A DNA stretch of 26,663 nt, from contig CALSCR010001727.1 of the NCBI GenBank assembly GCA_943704495.1, positions 6,777-33,439 on the forward strand, written 5' to 3'. Origin of the DNA: Pigoraptor chileana. Lineage: Eukaryota; Opisthokonta; Filasterea. The position numbers and the translations under genes were made by a program. Under the pieces are notes generated by a model that searched no databases, was not told the origin of the DNA, and worked only from the letters and a program-made list of their open reading frames with translations. Below, one piece after another: positions 1-17,400 of the stretch (position 1 is the first letter of the stretch; every line of letters begins with the position of its first letter).

Positions 1-303
1 AAATGTTGCCTTGACGATTCGCATCCGGGGTGCGATCAATTAGTCCCGAAAGTCCACTCCGGTCTGACTGTGGCTGTCGCCGGCACGCGATGCCGGGCTG
101 GCAATCACCGAATTGCGGTATGCACGATCAACAACACAGCAGCACCAAACACACACATTAGATGCTAGCGAGTTTAGGAACGCTCAAACATATTGTCTCA
201 GAATTAGATCATGCTTGTTGAATTATAAAAATACTGTGGCATTCACCTTCGCGGAAGTAAACAGAACAAATTTATCATCGGTGACGAACTTGTTAAGTGG
301 AGA
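1..303. other. Upstream region of FANK1, no gene recognised
   Basis: I see no supportable gene here. The stretch precedes the FANK1 start codon and presumably holds its promoter and 5' UTR. One short perfect hairpin is visible at about 80-96: arms CCGGCA and TGCCGG around a 5-base loop. A second, imperfect inverted repeat (GATTCGCA versus TGCGATC) lies at about 17-38. Open frames in this stretch match no family I recognise and look like chance. Confidence 0.5.
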
Positions 304-2262
304 ATGGCGGCGCAACCCACCCCAGGTTTGTCTTGTCACATGGTGCTTCAACATCTTGCCAGTTTCATTCGCATTTTGCATCACTGATGGTGGTGGTTGT
401 GATGTTTTTCTGTATCATCTGTTGTTGCTTATTTTGAACCACGCATTGTGTTCGTTGAGCGCCTCTGCGGGTGCACCTGTCAGTGCCGGCTAACTCAAAA
501 GCATTATTCGATGCGGGATTTCCACAGCCGACAAAATTCACCCTCCAATTGTGGGCAAGGTGACGGACACAACCATCGAACTTTACTGGAAGTTGAGAAT
601 CGAGGAGGAAATGAACATTGTCCGCATTGTTGTCCAGGAAGCTGAGGAGAATTCGCAGACATTCAACACCATTTACAGGTCGGTGTCTCATCGTTATTCT
701 TCCATGATGTGAAAACTATACCTTCTCCAGTTTAATAGCGGGCCGCCGTTGTTTTGATTTGGTGCGCTAAAAAAATTCTGTGGTTTTCTCAACGCTGTCT
801 TCAGTGGGCCTTCCAAGAAATGTATCAGTCGAGGATTGAAGCCTCAGACCACCTATAAATACCGCATTCGCCTCGTGTGTACTGACGGAGAAAGCGATTG
901 GAGTCGAGTCATTAATGTTGCAACAACAAGTGAGTTTTCGGTTGTTGTCCTGCTGGTTGCATTCCATTGAAAGGACACACAACACTGTAAATGTCTGAAT
1001 GTAAGTGTGTCTGTCTGTAATTGTGCGCGTGAGTGTATGCCTGTGCTTTGTATACATGGGTGTGTGGACGACACTAATATGTGTGTGAATGCGGATGAAA
1101 CAGAGAAAATGCTGTCGCCCGAGGACCTCTATCGCGCCATCGCCAACGATGACCTCGAGGTGATTCGGACCATTGTGGACTCCGGTGCTGTCGACTTAAA
1201 CACCGTGGATAAGTATGGGTTGTCACCGCTAATGTATGCGTCGACAAAAGGCAAGGAGAGTGCGATCGACATGTTGCTTGAGGGCAATGCCGATATCAAC
1301 TTTGCAAACAAGAGCGGGAAGACAGCGCTAATGCTTGCGTGTTTCTATGGCAAGACCGACACGTGCCGGCTACTGCTCAAGAAAAAGGCCAACCCGAATC
1401 TCAAAGACAGAGGCGGTGGGTGATCTCCGGCGGCGTTCGAGCTCACATGGCCCGCCAGCGCCTTCTTAATTATTTTTCATCATCGCATCACAAGCAGGAT
1501 TATTGACAGTATGTGCATTTGTTGTCATGGGCAGGTTGCTCGTGCCTGCACATGGCAGTCGACAGCGGGAACATAGAGTGTGTGCGTCTTCTGCTTTCAA
1601 GCGGTTGTTCGGTCCACGCAAAGGAAGGGAAGGCTGGCTGGACGCCATTCATGCGTGGAGGTGAGACTTTGACATCCTGCCACTCATAATTTTTTTAACT
1701 GGTTGTATTGTTTTTCTCATTGCATGTTCCTCGAGTCTACTGATTTGCACCTGCGCTGTTTCTCGACAGCAGCCCTCGTCAAAATTCTCAATATTGTTGC
1801 GAATGTGTTTTGTTGTGTGTTTGGTGCAGTCTCGATTGGAGTGACAGAGCCCATGCTTGCCGCGCTGCTTGATGCGGGAACCGAAATCGACAAGGCCGAC
1901 AATGACGGCAACACACCCATGATGGTCAGTCGAAATTAAGGGGTCATGCTGTGTGTGGGCTGTGTATGGGCGCTAATCCCACCTGTAATTCACAGCGTTA
2001 ATTGACCATTACTGTTTGATTGTCTGTCGGATTTGATATACAGCTTGCCGCATTTAGGGGGCATCTGCACGTGGTCAAGTATCTCATAGCGCGGGGCGGG
2101 GACGTGAACCGAGAGTCGCCGCTGGGCACAACTGCACTGGATTTTGCGCGGTCGTTCAAGCGGCAGCAGATTGTGGATGTGCTTTTGCCGCTGACGGACC
2201 CGTCCAAGGTTGATAGATACGACCGCAATGAGCGAAGAAGGAGCCTCGTGGACACATCATAA
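304..2262 (+). CDS. FANK1: FANK1 orthologue: fibronectin type III plus ankyrin repeat protein
   Basis: Seven exons: 304-325, 528-678, 805-929, 1104-1415, 1535-1660, 1830-1924 and 2044-2262. All phases agree and give 349 aa, against 345 for human FANK1. Residues about 9-99 form one fibronectin type III domain: KIHPPIVGKVTDTTIELYW near the start, then RGLKPQTTYKYRIRL and a closing VATT. Residues about 105-345 hold six ankyrin repeats plus a partial seventh, with typical cores such as GLSPLMYASTKGKESAIDML, GKTALMLACFYGKTDTCRLL and GWTPFMR. The start ATG lies seven codons before the first intron, with A at -3 and G at +4. In animals FANK1 is a testis-enriched protein linked to spermatogenesis; its biochemical role is not settled. 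The domain order, length and repeat-by-repeat match make the identity secure. The first donor (GTTTGT) is weak, so exon 1 is the least certain part. Confidence 0.93.
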
Positions 2263-3109
2263 TACCTCTGTGATTGCGTTCCCGTGCGCGTGTATTTGAA
2301 AGTTGCAGAACATGATCTGCGGGCTCAAGAGAAGTGATGTCAGCATCCCACTTTTACTATTATGCCCTCTCGGGGTTGGACCCTGGGGGGCCTGGGCTCT
2401 CCCCGTGCAGATCAAATTGAAAAAATGAAGAAATAATTCTTAAAACATTTGCCCCGTCCAATTTAATGCTCCCGGTGGAGTGGGGGCTGGCCCGTTCCAT
2501 CAGCCACAGCCACGGCTGAACATTTTATTTATTTATTCGGAACTCCTGGTTTGTATGCCCGTTGTACCGCCGTAATCTCAATTAATGGGCACAGCGGGCT
2601 TAAATATTTTTATTTTGTGGATTGAGCGCCCGACACTCACAACAACGCTCCATCACGCGGACACACCACACACACACACATACACACACACACACGCGCA
2701 CGCACAATACGACACACCGCATTCGAGGCACACACGCAACATTACGCTTGCGAATGTACCCCGATCGTTGTCTTCTGTGTCAAATAAAGGATGCGCAACT
2801 TGAACGCACTTGCCATATGACGCAGACTCGCCGATCGCAAAACGGCAGGTCGACCGCGGCGCGCACATTTGTCGGCGAGGTTTGTGGGTGATCCTCGACA
2901 GCGCGGTGTGTCGGCTTTGAAATCGCGGCTAGTTTGGCTGCGTTGCACATTTGTCGCGGAAAGGAATGGTACCGGTGTCGTTTGGACAGTTTGGACAGTG
3001 ATTTTGTTGCTTTTGTCTGTCTTCCGGTCTACGAGTCGCCGTGTCGACCGTGCTTAGCGAATTGCGGGGCAATACCGACAGGGCGCACTCTCTGTGACAC
3101 GCGTCAACC
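2263..3109. other. Intergenic: FANK1 3' flank and kinase promoter region
   Basis: These 847 bases hold no recognisable gene. A CA-rich simple repeat lies at about 2661-2706. One AATAAA hexamer at 2783-2788 could serve as a poly(A) signal, although it is far from the FANK1 stop and beyond the CA repeat. The last 300 bases before 3110 are presumably the promoter and 5' UTR of the kinase gene. I see no convincing TATA box. Confidence 0.5.
2661..2706. repeat. CA-rich microsatellite, intergenic
   Basis: An imperfect (CA)n tract of about 46 bases, interrupted by single T and G substitutions, between FANK1 and the kinase gene. It accounts for the His/Thr-rich open frames across this stretch, which should not be taken for genes. 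Confidence 0.9.
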
Positions 3110-10056
<6,947 letters not shown>

Positions 10057-10694
10057 CGGTCAGCCGGGCCTCAGTCACAGCAGCCGCAGCCTCGCGCGTC
10101 TGCAGGCGGAGGCCCAACAACGAATCTTTGAGTGCATGGGAGGGCTTGATTATGGGGACTCGGGGGGCTGGGTCCTTTTGCCCCGCCGTTGCTTGTGCTC
10201 GTCGCCATCGTCGTGCGGAGTGTATCCGAATGTGTGGTGCGGGAATTGCTGCTCGATTGGTGTTCTGTGCGTGGATCTATTTTTTTGTTGTTGCGTGTGC
10301 CGGCTGGATGCCCTCTCTGAACTGCGTTTGCCTATTAGCTTTGTGTGTATTTTCTTCTTTACAATTGTGTTTTGCTTCCGTTATCTCCACGCCATTGCAG
10401 TGAATCATTTGTGTTTATGTCATGCTCGCAAAGCACGCGTTGCCGAACATGAATATTCTTTATAAAAACGCGAACAAGAGCGTGCCCATTAATGCAGTCT
10501 TGCATGTCGCACATGGGAACTCTGCCGCATTCAATGACGGCGAGGCATGCACGATTGAAGTTGAAACAGAACGGACCAAGGTTGACACTGAGGCGAAGCA
10601 GGACGAGCGTTTTTTCGCAGGAACGCCAACAAACGCAATGGCATGGCTGAGCAGCCCGTGCGGCAAGTGGGGACCTAAGTGCCGCAGTCTGAGT
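10057..10694. other. Convergent intergenic region between kinase and coiled-coil genes
   Basis: These 638 bases between two stop codons facing each other presumably hold both 3' UTRs. I found no AATAAA on either strand close to either stop, and no gene that I can support. Confidence 0.5.
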
Positions 10695-12069
10695 TTAGTC
10701 AGAATCATCCGCATTCTGGGCAGCTCGCACCTGGCGACGGACTTTGCCTCGGAGCTGACGAATCTCCGTCTCCAACGAAACAAGTTTCTCGGTCTGTTCG
10801 TCAAAGTCGCGCGCAATTTTGCGCTTTGATTGGTTTGAGCGCTCCAAAGCCTCCTCGTGAAGGGATAGCTGCAAGGGCAATATGCGACAGGGGTGAGGGG
10901 GGTTGAGATGCAAGGCGTGCAATGCAAAAGGGATCGTCTGAAACGACGCATGCATTTTTCACTATATGCAATGCACATACCTTCTGCTTAAGCACGTCGA
11001 CCTTGCTGCTCATTTTGTCCGTGAGAAGTCGCTGCTCGGTCAAAAGGCGCTCCTTCTCGTCGACAGAAGAGGCGAGCTCTCGGCAGCGCTTTTCCAGGCG
11101 ACGCGCCGTGCGCATCGCGTCCTCGCACCGCTCGGCCTCCTCCTCAAGGTTGCTCTCCATGTCCTGAAGTGTGACCTGAAACGTCGCCGCGCTCGAGGAC
11201 CCGCGGCCCCGGATGCGCTCCTCGGCGTCCTCAAGCTGCATTTTCACGTCGCGCAGCTGCGTCTCGATGACCGCACGGGCCGCCTCTGCCTTATCGTTTG
11301 CACGCCGCTCGGCATCCAGCGCCTCCTGAAGCACCTCAACGCGGATTTCAAGCGCGCGCGCGCTGTCAGCAGAGCCGCCGGCGTGGCACTTCTCCTTGCT
11401 CTCAGTGCGGCCCTTGTCCGCCAGCTCGGCCTCAAGCTGGGCAATCCTGCGCTGTGCAATATCTGCCTTGTCGGTCATCTCCTGCGCATCGAGTGCATGG
11501 CGGCGGAGCGTGGCGGCGAGTTCGCCCGTGAGGCGATCAAGCTGGAGCCCCTGGTCCTCCACCAGCTGCTCCAGGCCCATCCTGGCAGCCTCGAGGGCGG
11601 CCATGTGCTGGGAGGAGACGCTAGAGGGACTGGGCGACACGGACGAGTCTCGCGCAGCAGCGACGGGAGTTGCATCGGCGCGATCCCTCTCGGCAAGGGC
11701 AGTCGCGAACTCGGCGGCTTGTGACCGCGCATCTACAAGCTGTGCTTCAGCGGTGGCACACCGGGCCTTCAGCTCCGACACAATGACACCCACAGATGTT
11801 CCTCCCGAGATGCGTTTCAGCATTTCTCTCTCCTCGCAAAGAGCGCGTTGAAGAGACTCGGCGTTGTCAGCGGCAACGGCCATCTCATGAGCGTGCGAGG
11901 CCTCGAGTGCGGCGCATTCGGCCTCCCATAGCTCGCACTGCCGGGAAAGCACCTCCACCTGCTGAGCCAGGGACCGGTTGGCCGTGTCGAGCCAGGCGAC
12001 GGCAGGCGAGTCCGAGCTTGCGCGGGACGTGCTCTTGCCCACCCCAAGTGCAGCCTTGAGACGCAGCAT
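10695..12069 (-). CDS. Myosin-tail/cingulin-like coiled-coil protein, no motor domain
   Basis: Two exons on the minus strand: 12069-10981 and 10868-10695, joined in phase 0 (donor GTATGT, acceptor TTGCAG), give 420 aa. Except for a Ser/Pro-rich patch near 140-155 (SSVSPSPSSVSS) the whole chain is heptad-like coiled coil rich in Ala, Glu, Arg and Leu. The last 90 residues (RRLEKRCREL ... DEKERLLTEQ ... EEALERSNQSKRKIARDFDEQ ... LRGKVRR) resemble the C-terminal rod of myosin II and the related rod of cingulin. No signal peptide, transmembrane segment or enzymatic motif is present. The start is the first Met of a long open frame, with AAATAAAA before it and an AT-rich 250-base flank upstream. 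By analogy it could be a self-assembling rod or an actomyosin partner, but that is inference, and coiled coils attract false similarity. The neighbour KCMF1 lies upstream on the same strand. Confidence 0.82.
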
Positions 12070-12316
12070 TTTTATTTGTTGAGTGGGTGCGGAAATCTGT
12101 TCTGTGTTGCTGTGTTAGATTGACTCCAAATCCAGTTTAAACCTCTTTGGCGTCTCAGTTGGGCCGTCGATCAACTAACTGATTTGATGATATTTTTGAA
12201 TTTTCAAAAACCAAATTACCAGTTTCGCGGATTTTACCGAAAGCGCGCTAAAATTACAGACTCACGTGATATAATACATTTGCGAACATTTTGTGGGAAT
12301 TGGTCAGCAGGGGCGA
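12070..12316 (-). promoter_or_regulatory. Intergenic promoter region of the coiled-coil gene
   Basis: This 247-base gap separates the KCMF1 stop from the coiled-coil gene start, both on the minus strand. It is visibly richer in A and T than its surroundings (about 12180-12290) and includes one CACGTG E-box core at about 12264-12269. It probably carries the KCMF1 3' UTR and the promoter of the coiled-coil gene. Role inferred from position only. Confidence 0.4.
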
Positions 12317-13666
12317 CTACCACGCGTCGTCTCCCAACAGCATGGCAAAGACAAGGTCCCGCGCGAACATCCCCCGCAGCGCCGTGTCGGGCGGAGCGCC
12401 GCCGTTGCCGTGCGAATGGGCGCCGGAGTGGGGATACAGAGTCCCCGGGGATCCCGGCTGGTGCGGGTCAGCCTGGGTGCTGTCGTGTGCGTGCGCATGG
12501 ATGGTGTGGCTGCCGCCTGCGTTGCGGAGGGACATCGAGCGCGACAGGGGCGATGATGCGCTTTCAAGAGCAGTGAGACTGGTACCGCCATGATGGCGCT
12601 GCTTGGGAGTCGCGGGGGCGTCCACGTGAGCACCGCAGAGACGAGCAAGTCCGCAATCAAGGAGAAATCACTATGAATTATTCAAGCGCCCATCACTCAG
12701 AGCCCATACACACACGGGGCTTGGAAGAAAGTGCACACAATAACGGATTATTGGACGCCTCAAAAAATGCCTCCAAACACATTATAGACGCAATAAGGGC
12801 GGATATCTGCTCGGTGAGGAAAGGTCTTGTTTGATGAACAAGCCACAGATGCTCAAAAAAGGTAGTTTCCGTGCACGAGGACGCGTTGTATGCTGATTTG
12901 CTGGAACAGATGGGGCAAACCTAGCACAAGCGCAAGCATAAGAGGTTGGTTATTGTTAATCAAGGTCCCTGACGGTGATGGAGCGAGCGAAAGGGATGTG
13001 ACACACTTTGCCGATAGTAACATATACAGCTCATACAACAGATGCACACACAGCCACACACACACATACACACAGACACACACAGACACAGCCACGCACC
13101 ATGGGTGCCTGAGAGACGTCGCTGTGCGCCTGAATGACGTGCGCAACAAAGGCTTCCTCGATAAGCCCAACGGCTTCGCAAAACGGACAGGAGAGCCGCA
13201 TTGCTGCACACGTGACAGGTGATCAGTGTTACGTCGGACACCCATCGAAGAATGGAAGAAGCGTGCGTTGCAAACAACACGCAAGACTCAGACGCGTGTG
13301 TATGGAAATAAAATGACGGCATGAACGGGGCAGAGAAACAAAAGCCAAAGCAGTCCTAACCATCTTTGGCATTCCTTCTAACGGGAACTTCCTCCATCGG
13401 ATGCGACTCGGCGTGGCTTCTTGTGGTCACGCCCGCCTGAAAGCACGAGTGGCAGAGGTCATAGTCATGGCACGCAAGGCACCGATGTCGCACCCCCGCG
13501 AAATCAGACTCGGCGCAACCGTCGCATGTTACGCCTGCTCGCAATTATGTTGAATAATAGCACAGCAGACACAGCAGACACAAGTGAGCGACCTGTCGCG
13601 GAATCGAGAGCAACAACGGCGCCTGGCAGAACATTAACAAGTACCTCGATGATATCGCCTGTCCAT
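12317..13666 (-). CDS. KCMF1: KCMF1-like E3 ubiquitin ligase: ZZ and C2H2 zinc fingers
   Basis: Five minus-strand exons: 13666-13645, 13534-13361, 13203-13100, 12920-12714 and 12598-12317, giving about 262 aa (human KCMF1 381). Residues about 8-55 form a ZZ zinc finger (GVTCDGC ... HRCLACHDYDLCHSC ... HAESHPME), nearly residue-for-residue like KCMF1. A C2H2 finger follows (LSCPFC ... FVAHVIQAH), then a second (VCPICSS ... FFEHLWLVH), matching the paired Di19-type fingers of KCMF1. The last residues (RGMFARDLVFAMLL) resemble the conserved RSLFVQELLLSTLV-type tail. In animals KCMF1 works with UBR4 in ubiquitin-dependent protein and organelle turnover. The start (MDRRYHR, then GVTC) lies in a 22-base first exon whose phase fits. 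Weak points are the GTTAGG donor after exon 2 and the last intron, where other GT choices exist near 12709-12716. The long central region of the human protein is missing or very short. Confidence 0.85.
13045..13092. repeat. CA/TG-rich microsatellite in KCMF1 intron 3
   Basis: An interrupted (CA)n tract of about 48 bases on the plus strand, which reads as (TG)n on the coding strand of KCMF1 shortly after the exon 3 donor. It follows the same pattern as the TG runs near donors in the kinase gene. Confidence 0.85.
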
Positions 13667-14466
13667 GTATGCTCGTCTCAACGCGGCGGACGGACTAGCC
13701 GACAAGAAAAATGACCCGTTCAACGGACACAGAAAAGAACACCAATTCCACCCCCAACAACACCGCCGCGCGGAAATACCACTAAATTCCGCAATAGTAG
13801 AGCCGCAGTGCAGAATCCGACAAACAAGATCAAAAAGAACCAATTGTTTCCCAAAAAGAACGTGAAAACCGGGACAAGTACTTCCGTTGTCTTGCACTTG
13901 CGTTTTCAGTATTGTATACCAAAGTTATCAAAAGCAGCACATGGAAACGCACAACACTGAAGTCATGAAGGTGCTTCATGCTGTTTATCGTGGGTTACTT
14001 CAGGCTTCGATGATGAAGGCAGAGTATAATAAGTGAGCTCCCTGGGAGCAGGCGTCATCAACCCAATGATGACAGGTTCCGCGCGTGGACTCAGCCGTGC
14101 ACAATGCATTGACACTGTTGCTAATTAATGCCACTTTTTGCGCATGAAAATGAGATAACAGTGCCCGGATGCATCCCGATAAGGAAGGCGACTGCTCGCT
14201 ATCGTAATGACGCGCCGTTGACGTCCTTTGTCACGTGCCGACATCCCAATCCGTTGCACGTGGAAAACGGAATGGACCAAATTGCCCCTCACTCATTGTA
14301 GGACGGCTGACAGCCCAGTGCCCACGCAGGTACACAGATCTCGCCCTCACCTCATCCGCGCTCGCATGCTTGTCATAAAGTGCGGCCCACTTCCCTGAGT
14401 TCAGCTCAGCAAGCACACTGGTTGTTATCAGGACAGAGTGTGTCACGCGTGCGACACAAATATTCA
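13667..14466. promoter_or_regulatory. Divergent promoter region between KCMF1 and RRP5, with two E-boxes
   Basis: This 800-base gap separates the two start codons of genes pointing away from each other, so it must hold both promoters and 5' UTRs. Two CACGTG palindromes sit 25 bases apart at 14232-14237 and 14257-14262, about 200-235 bases before the RRP5 ATG. A perfect small hairpin (GCTCC, 3-base loop, GGAGC) occurs near 14042-14054. I see no TATA box and no supportable gene. A minus-strand open frame at 14231-14512 overlaps the RRP5 start and is probably a shadow. Confidence 0.55.
14232..14262. promoter_or_regulatory. Pair of CACGTG E-boxes upstream of RRP5
   Basis: Two exact CACGTG cores at 14232-14237 and 14257-14262. 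E-box cores bind basic helix-loop-helix-zipper factors such as Myc-Max, and enrichment of this core in promoters of ribosome-biogenesis genes is known in animals and their unicellular relatives. RRP5 is such a gene. The hexamer also occurs elsewhere in this window, in coding and intronic sequence, so function is inferred from the pairing and position. Confidence 0.45.
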
Positions 14467-17400
14467 ATGGCGAAAAGGAAGCGCGATGCGTCGGCGGATG
14501 AGGCCGCCCCAACCCGAAACAAAGCGCCGCGAGGGTGTGTATAGCTTGACTTGGGATCGCGTTTCATTGAGCGAGCGTACTAGCGTACTAGCGCCTTCGG
14601 TAGCATTAGCGACGGAATTGCACCAGTTATAATGTTTGTGATGGCCCCATCGTTGTGTTGTTTGTGGATATGATAAGGCTTACAGTGGTGCACTTTGGCG
14701 CAATGCAGATCGGACGATGGCGTGCCATCCTCTGTCAAAGCGAGCGGGGATGGCGAAGGAGCATTTCCTCGTGGCGGTGGAATGTCACTTACACCTCTAG
14801 AGGTTCGCAACATTCGCGAGGAGGCAAAGAGAGAGGCGCTGTTTGAGGTGAGGGCGCGAGGGCGCTGACTGGAGAGCCGACTAGTTTACAGAAGGGGCAA
14901 GTTGCCACATGAGATGGACGGCAGTGGAATCGGGTACCTGGGTAATGGGTGGTATGTGCATGGTCTGTGCATTGACTGTTGTCTTTAACCTGATGCAGGA
15001 ATCGAACCAAAGTGGCAAGGCGAAGGCCAAGAAGCTGCGCGGCAAGAAGGCCGCCCCTCTGAAGGACGACGCTAATGACGACGGCGAAGATGTACTGGAC
15101 GACGCCATTGCGCGCAAAAGTGCAGACGTGCTTACTAGCAAAGTGAGTGTGTATATACACAGCCGATCTTACATTGTCCGTGTGTGTGTGTTTACCTCTT
15201 TCCTGTGTCATATTGCTGCATGGCGGTCTAATATACCCTCCGTGCCTGTGCACTTTGCATTTTTCGTGCCTCATCGCAGCGTATTGCCGCCGGAATGCTT
15301 GTGTTGGGTGCTGTCCGCGAGATCAACGACTTTGACATGGCCGTCTGTCTTCCCGACGGCCTCGTTGGGTTTGTGAAGGCCACCGACATTTCGGATCCCC
15401 TCAATGAAGCGCTGATGAAGGAAGCAGAAAAGGACGATGACGAGGTGTGTGTTACTTTGCACCTTGTTTATTCAGAACGGCTGCTCATGTGACGTGTGTG
15501 CTCTGAGCTTTCGGTCCCCGTATAGCCATGCTCGTTCGTTGTGTGTGTTGTGCTGTGTCGTTGAGACATGTGCGTGCTCACTCACGTGTCCCCCGGGTGT
15601 GCAATTGTCTCTCTGCTGCCACAGGATGGCTCTGCTGGAACGGACCTGCGCAGCTTGTTCCGTGTGGGCCAGCTGGTCCGCGCAAGCGTCACCGCTGATG
15701 ACGAGAGTGACTCATCGCGCAACCGCCGTGTGCAGCTGTCTCTGAATCCGTCGCTCGTGAATGCAACTGTGGATCCCGCCGCCGTTGTCAAGGGGATGGT
15801 GGGTGACTCTGCATGGACTGCCCGCGTCTGAGTGACGTCCATTTACCTGCCAGTGTGTTTGCTGTCTGCCTGCGTGTTGGGATGGGCGCTCATTATTCGA
15901 AAACTGTATCGGAGCGAATGCAGACTCTGTCGGGCGCGATTCACAGCATTGAGGACAAGGGGTATGTTGTGTCCTTTGGCACGGACAAGTTTAAGGGATT
16001 TCTCCTCCGCAAGAACGCCGCATCATACATTGCGGGCCATAAGCAAGGTGCTTGTTTCTCCATGCTCACATATTAGTCGTCGCTCAAAGCATGCAGCTGC
16101 TGTGTGTGACCGTGTGTGGTTGTATGAGGGTGTGTGTGTTGTATGAGGGTGTGTGTGGTGTCGTTCTATGAGGCTGTGTATGGCTTTATGAGGGTGTGTG
16201 TGGCTTTATGAGGGTGTGTGTGGCTTTATGAGGGTGTGTGTGGCTTTATGAGGGTGTGTGTGGCTTTATGAGGCTATGTATCAGGCTGTGGATGGCCGTG
16301 TGTGGTTGTATGGGCTGTGTATGACCGTGTGTGGTTGCATGGGCTGTGTGAGGCACTCACACCCTTGCACTACCATCATCAAACAGGTCGCAATCTCTCA
16401 GTCGGTGAGCTGGTCGAGTGTGCCATCGTGTCAATGAACGTGGCTACCAAGGTGGCTTCGGTCACGATCGATCCCACTGAGGTTGCCGGAGCAACGGTGG
16501 GCATTTCTTGTCCGTCCATATAGTGTTGTTGTCTCCGTCAAGACGTTGCCACTGACTCTCTCTCTCTCTCTCGTCCTTATCCCTTGTGGAGTCCGTGGGC
16601 GTCGCGCCTAAAACACTGACTTGAATCCCACACATCTCTCTCGTCCTTGCCCAACACCAACAGCTGCCGGCCGATGCATCCGTGCCACTCGCAGCCATCC
16701 AACCGGGCATGCGAGTGGACGTCACTGTAGCGTCCGCGTTCCGCAACGGACTCGAATTGGAGTTTCTCGGTGTATTCAGGGGCACAGCCAATCTCTCGCA
16801 CCTCGCATCGCCCGTGGCGAATGCAGACGATCTTGCGAAAATATACAAGCCGAGTCCCAAGAAGAAGGTGGGCCGCGTGTGCGTAAGACATGGCGTCACC
16901 GATTTGCTGCCAGACTGCATGCTTACTCTCCGCTCTGCTCCCTTCTCGTCCCTGCGTGGTTGTCGTGCGCCTCTCCTGCCAATTCATGCACCCACAGTAT
17001 CCTGCGCGCATTCTGCACGTCAATGCTGCCGCCAAATCGGTCTCACTTTCCTTGCGATCGGCTATTGTGGAAGACCGCATTGATCTCGGGTCGTTCACTC
17101 TGGGTGAAACCGCCACCGCAACTGTCGTGCGTGTGGACGGTGGAGTCGGCGTGCTCCTCAAGGATGAACGTGACCGTTACGGATACTGCCATGTGAGTGG
17201 ATCTGCTTTTGCCCCTGCATTTTCACTTCGATTGCGTATCGTGTGCTCGTGTCTAAAGGTGCCATGTATTTGCTTTTGACACGCTCTGTGTAGGTTTCCC
17301 GTTTGTCCGATGTCCGTGTCGAGAAAATCGGCGCCAAGTACGCCCAGGGCACGGTGCACAGTATGCGTGTACTGGGCAGCGCGTTGCTGGAGGGCGTTGC

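Noticed and set aside
2583-2900. Small frames between FANK1 and the kinase as a hidden gene
   Set aside because: Their composition follows the CA repeat, and there is no conserved motif or convincing splice structure.
13960-14075. ATGATGA motifs resembling C boxes of a C/D snoRNA
   Set aside because: No CTGA D box at a suitable distance and no terminal stem. Introns of RRP5 were also scanned for paired C and D boxes without a convincing case.
14231-14512. Minus-strand 93-residue frame overlapping the RRP5 start, with an internal TCAG acceptor-like and GAG|GTGAGG donor-like pair near 14350-14400
   Set aside because: It reads somewhat protein-like, but it overlaps the RRP5 first exon in antisense, has no homology I recognise and no partner exons. 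It could be a KCMF1 5' UTR exon; there is too little to call a gene.
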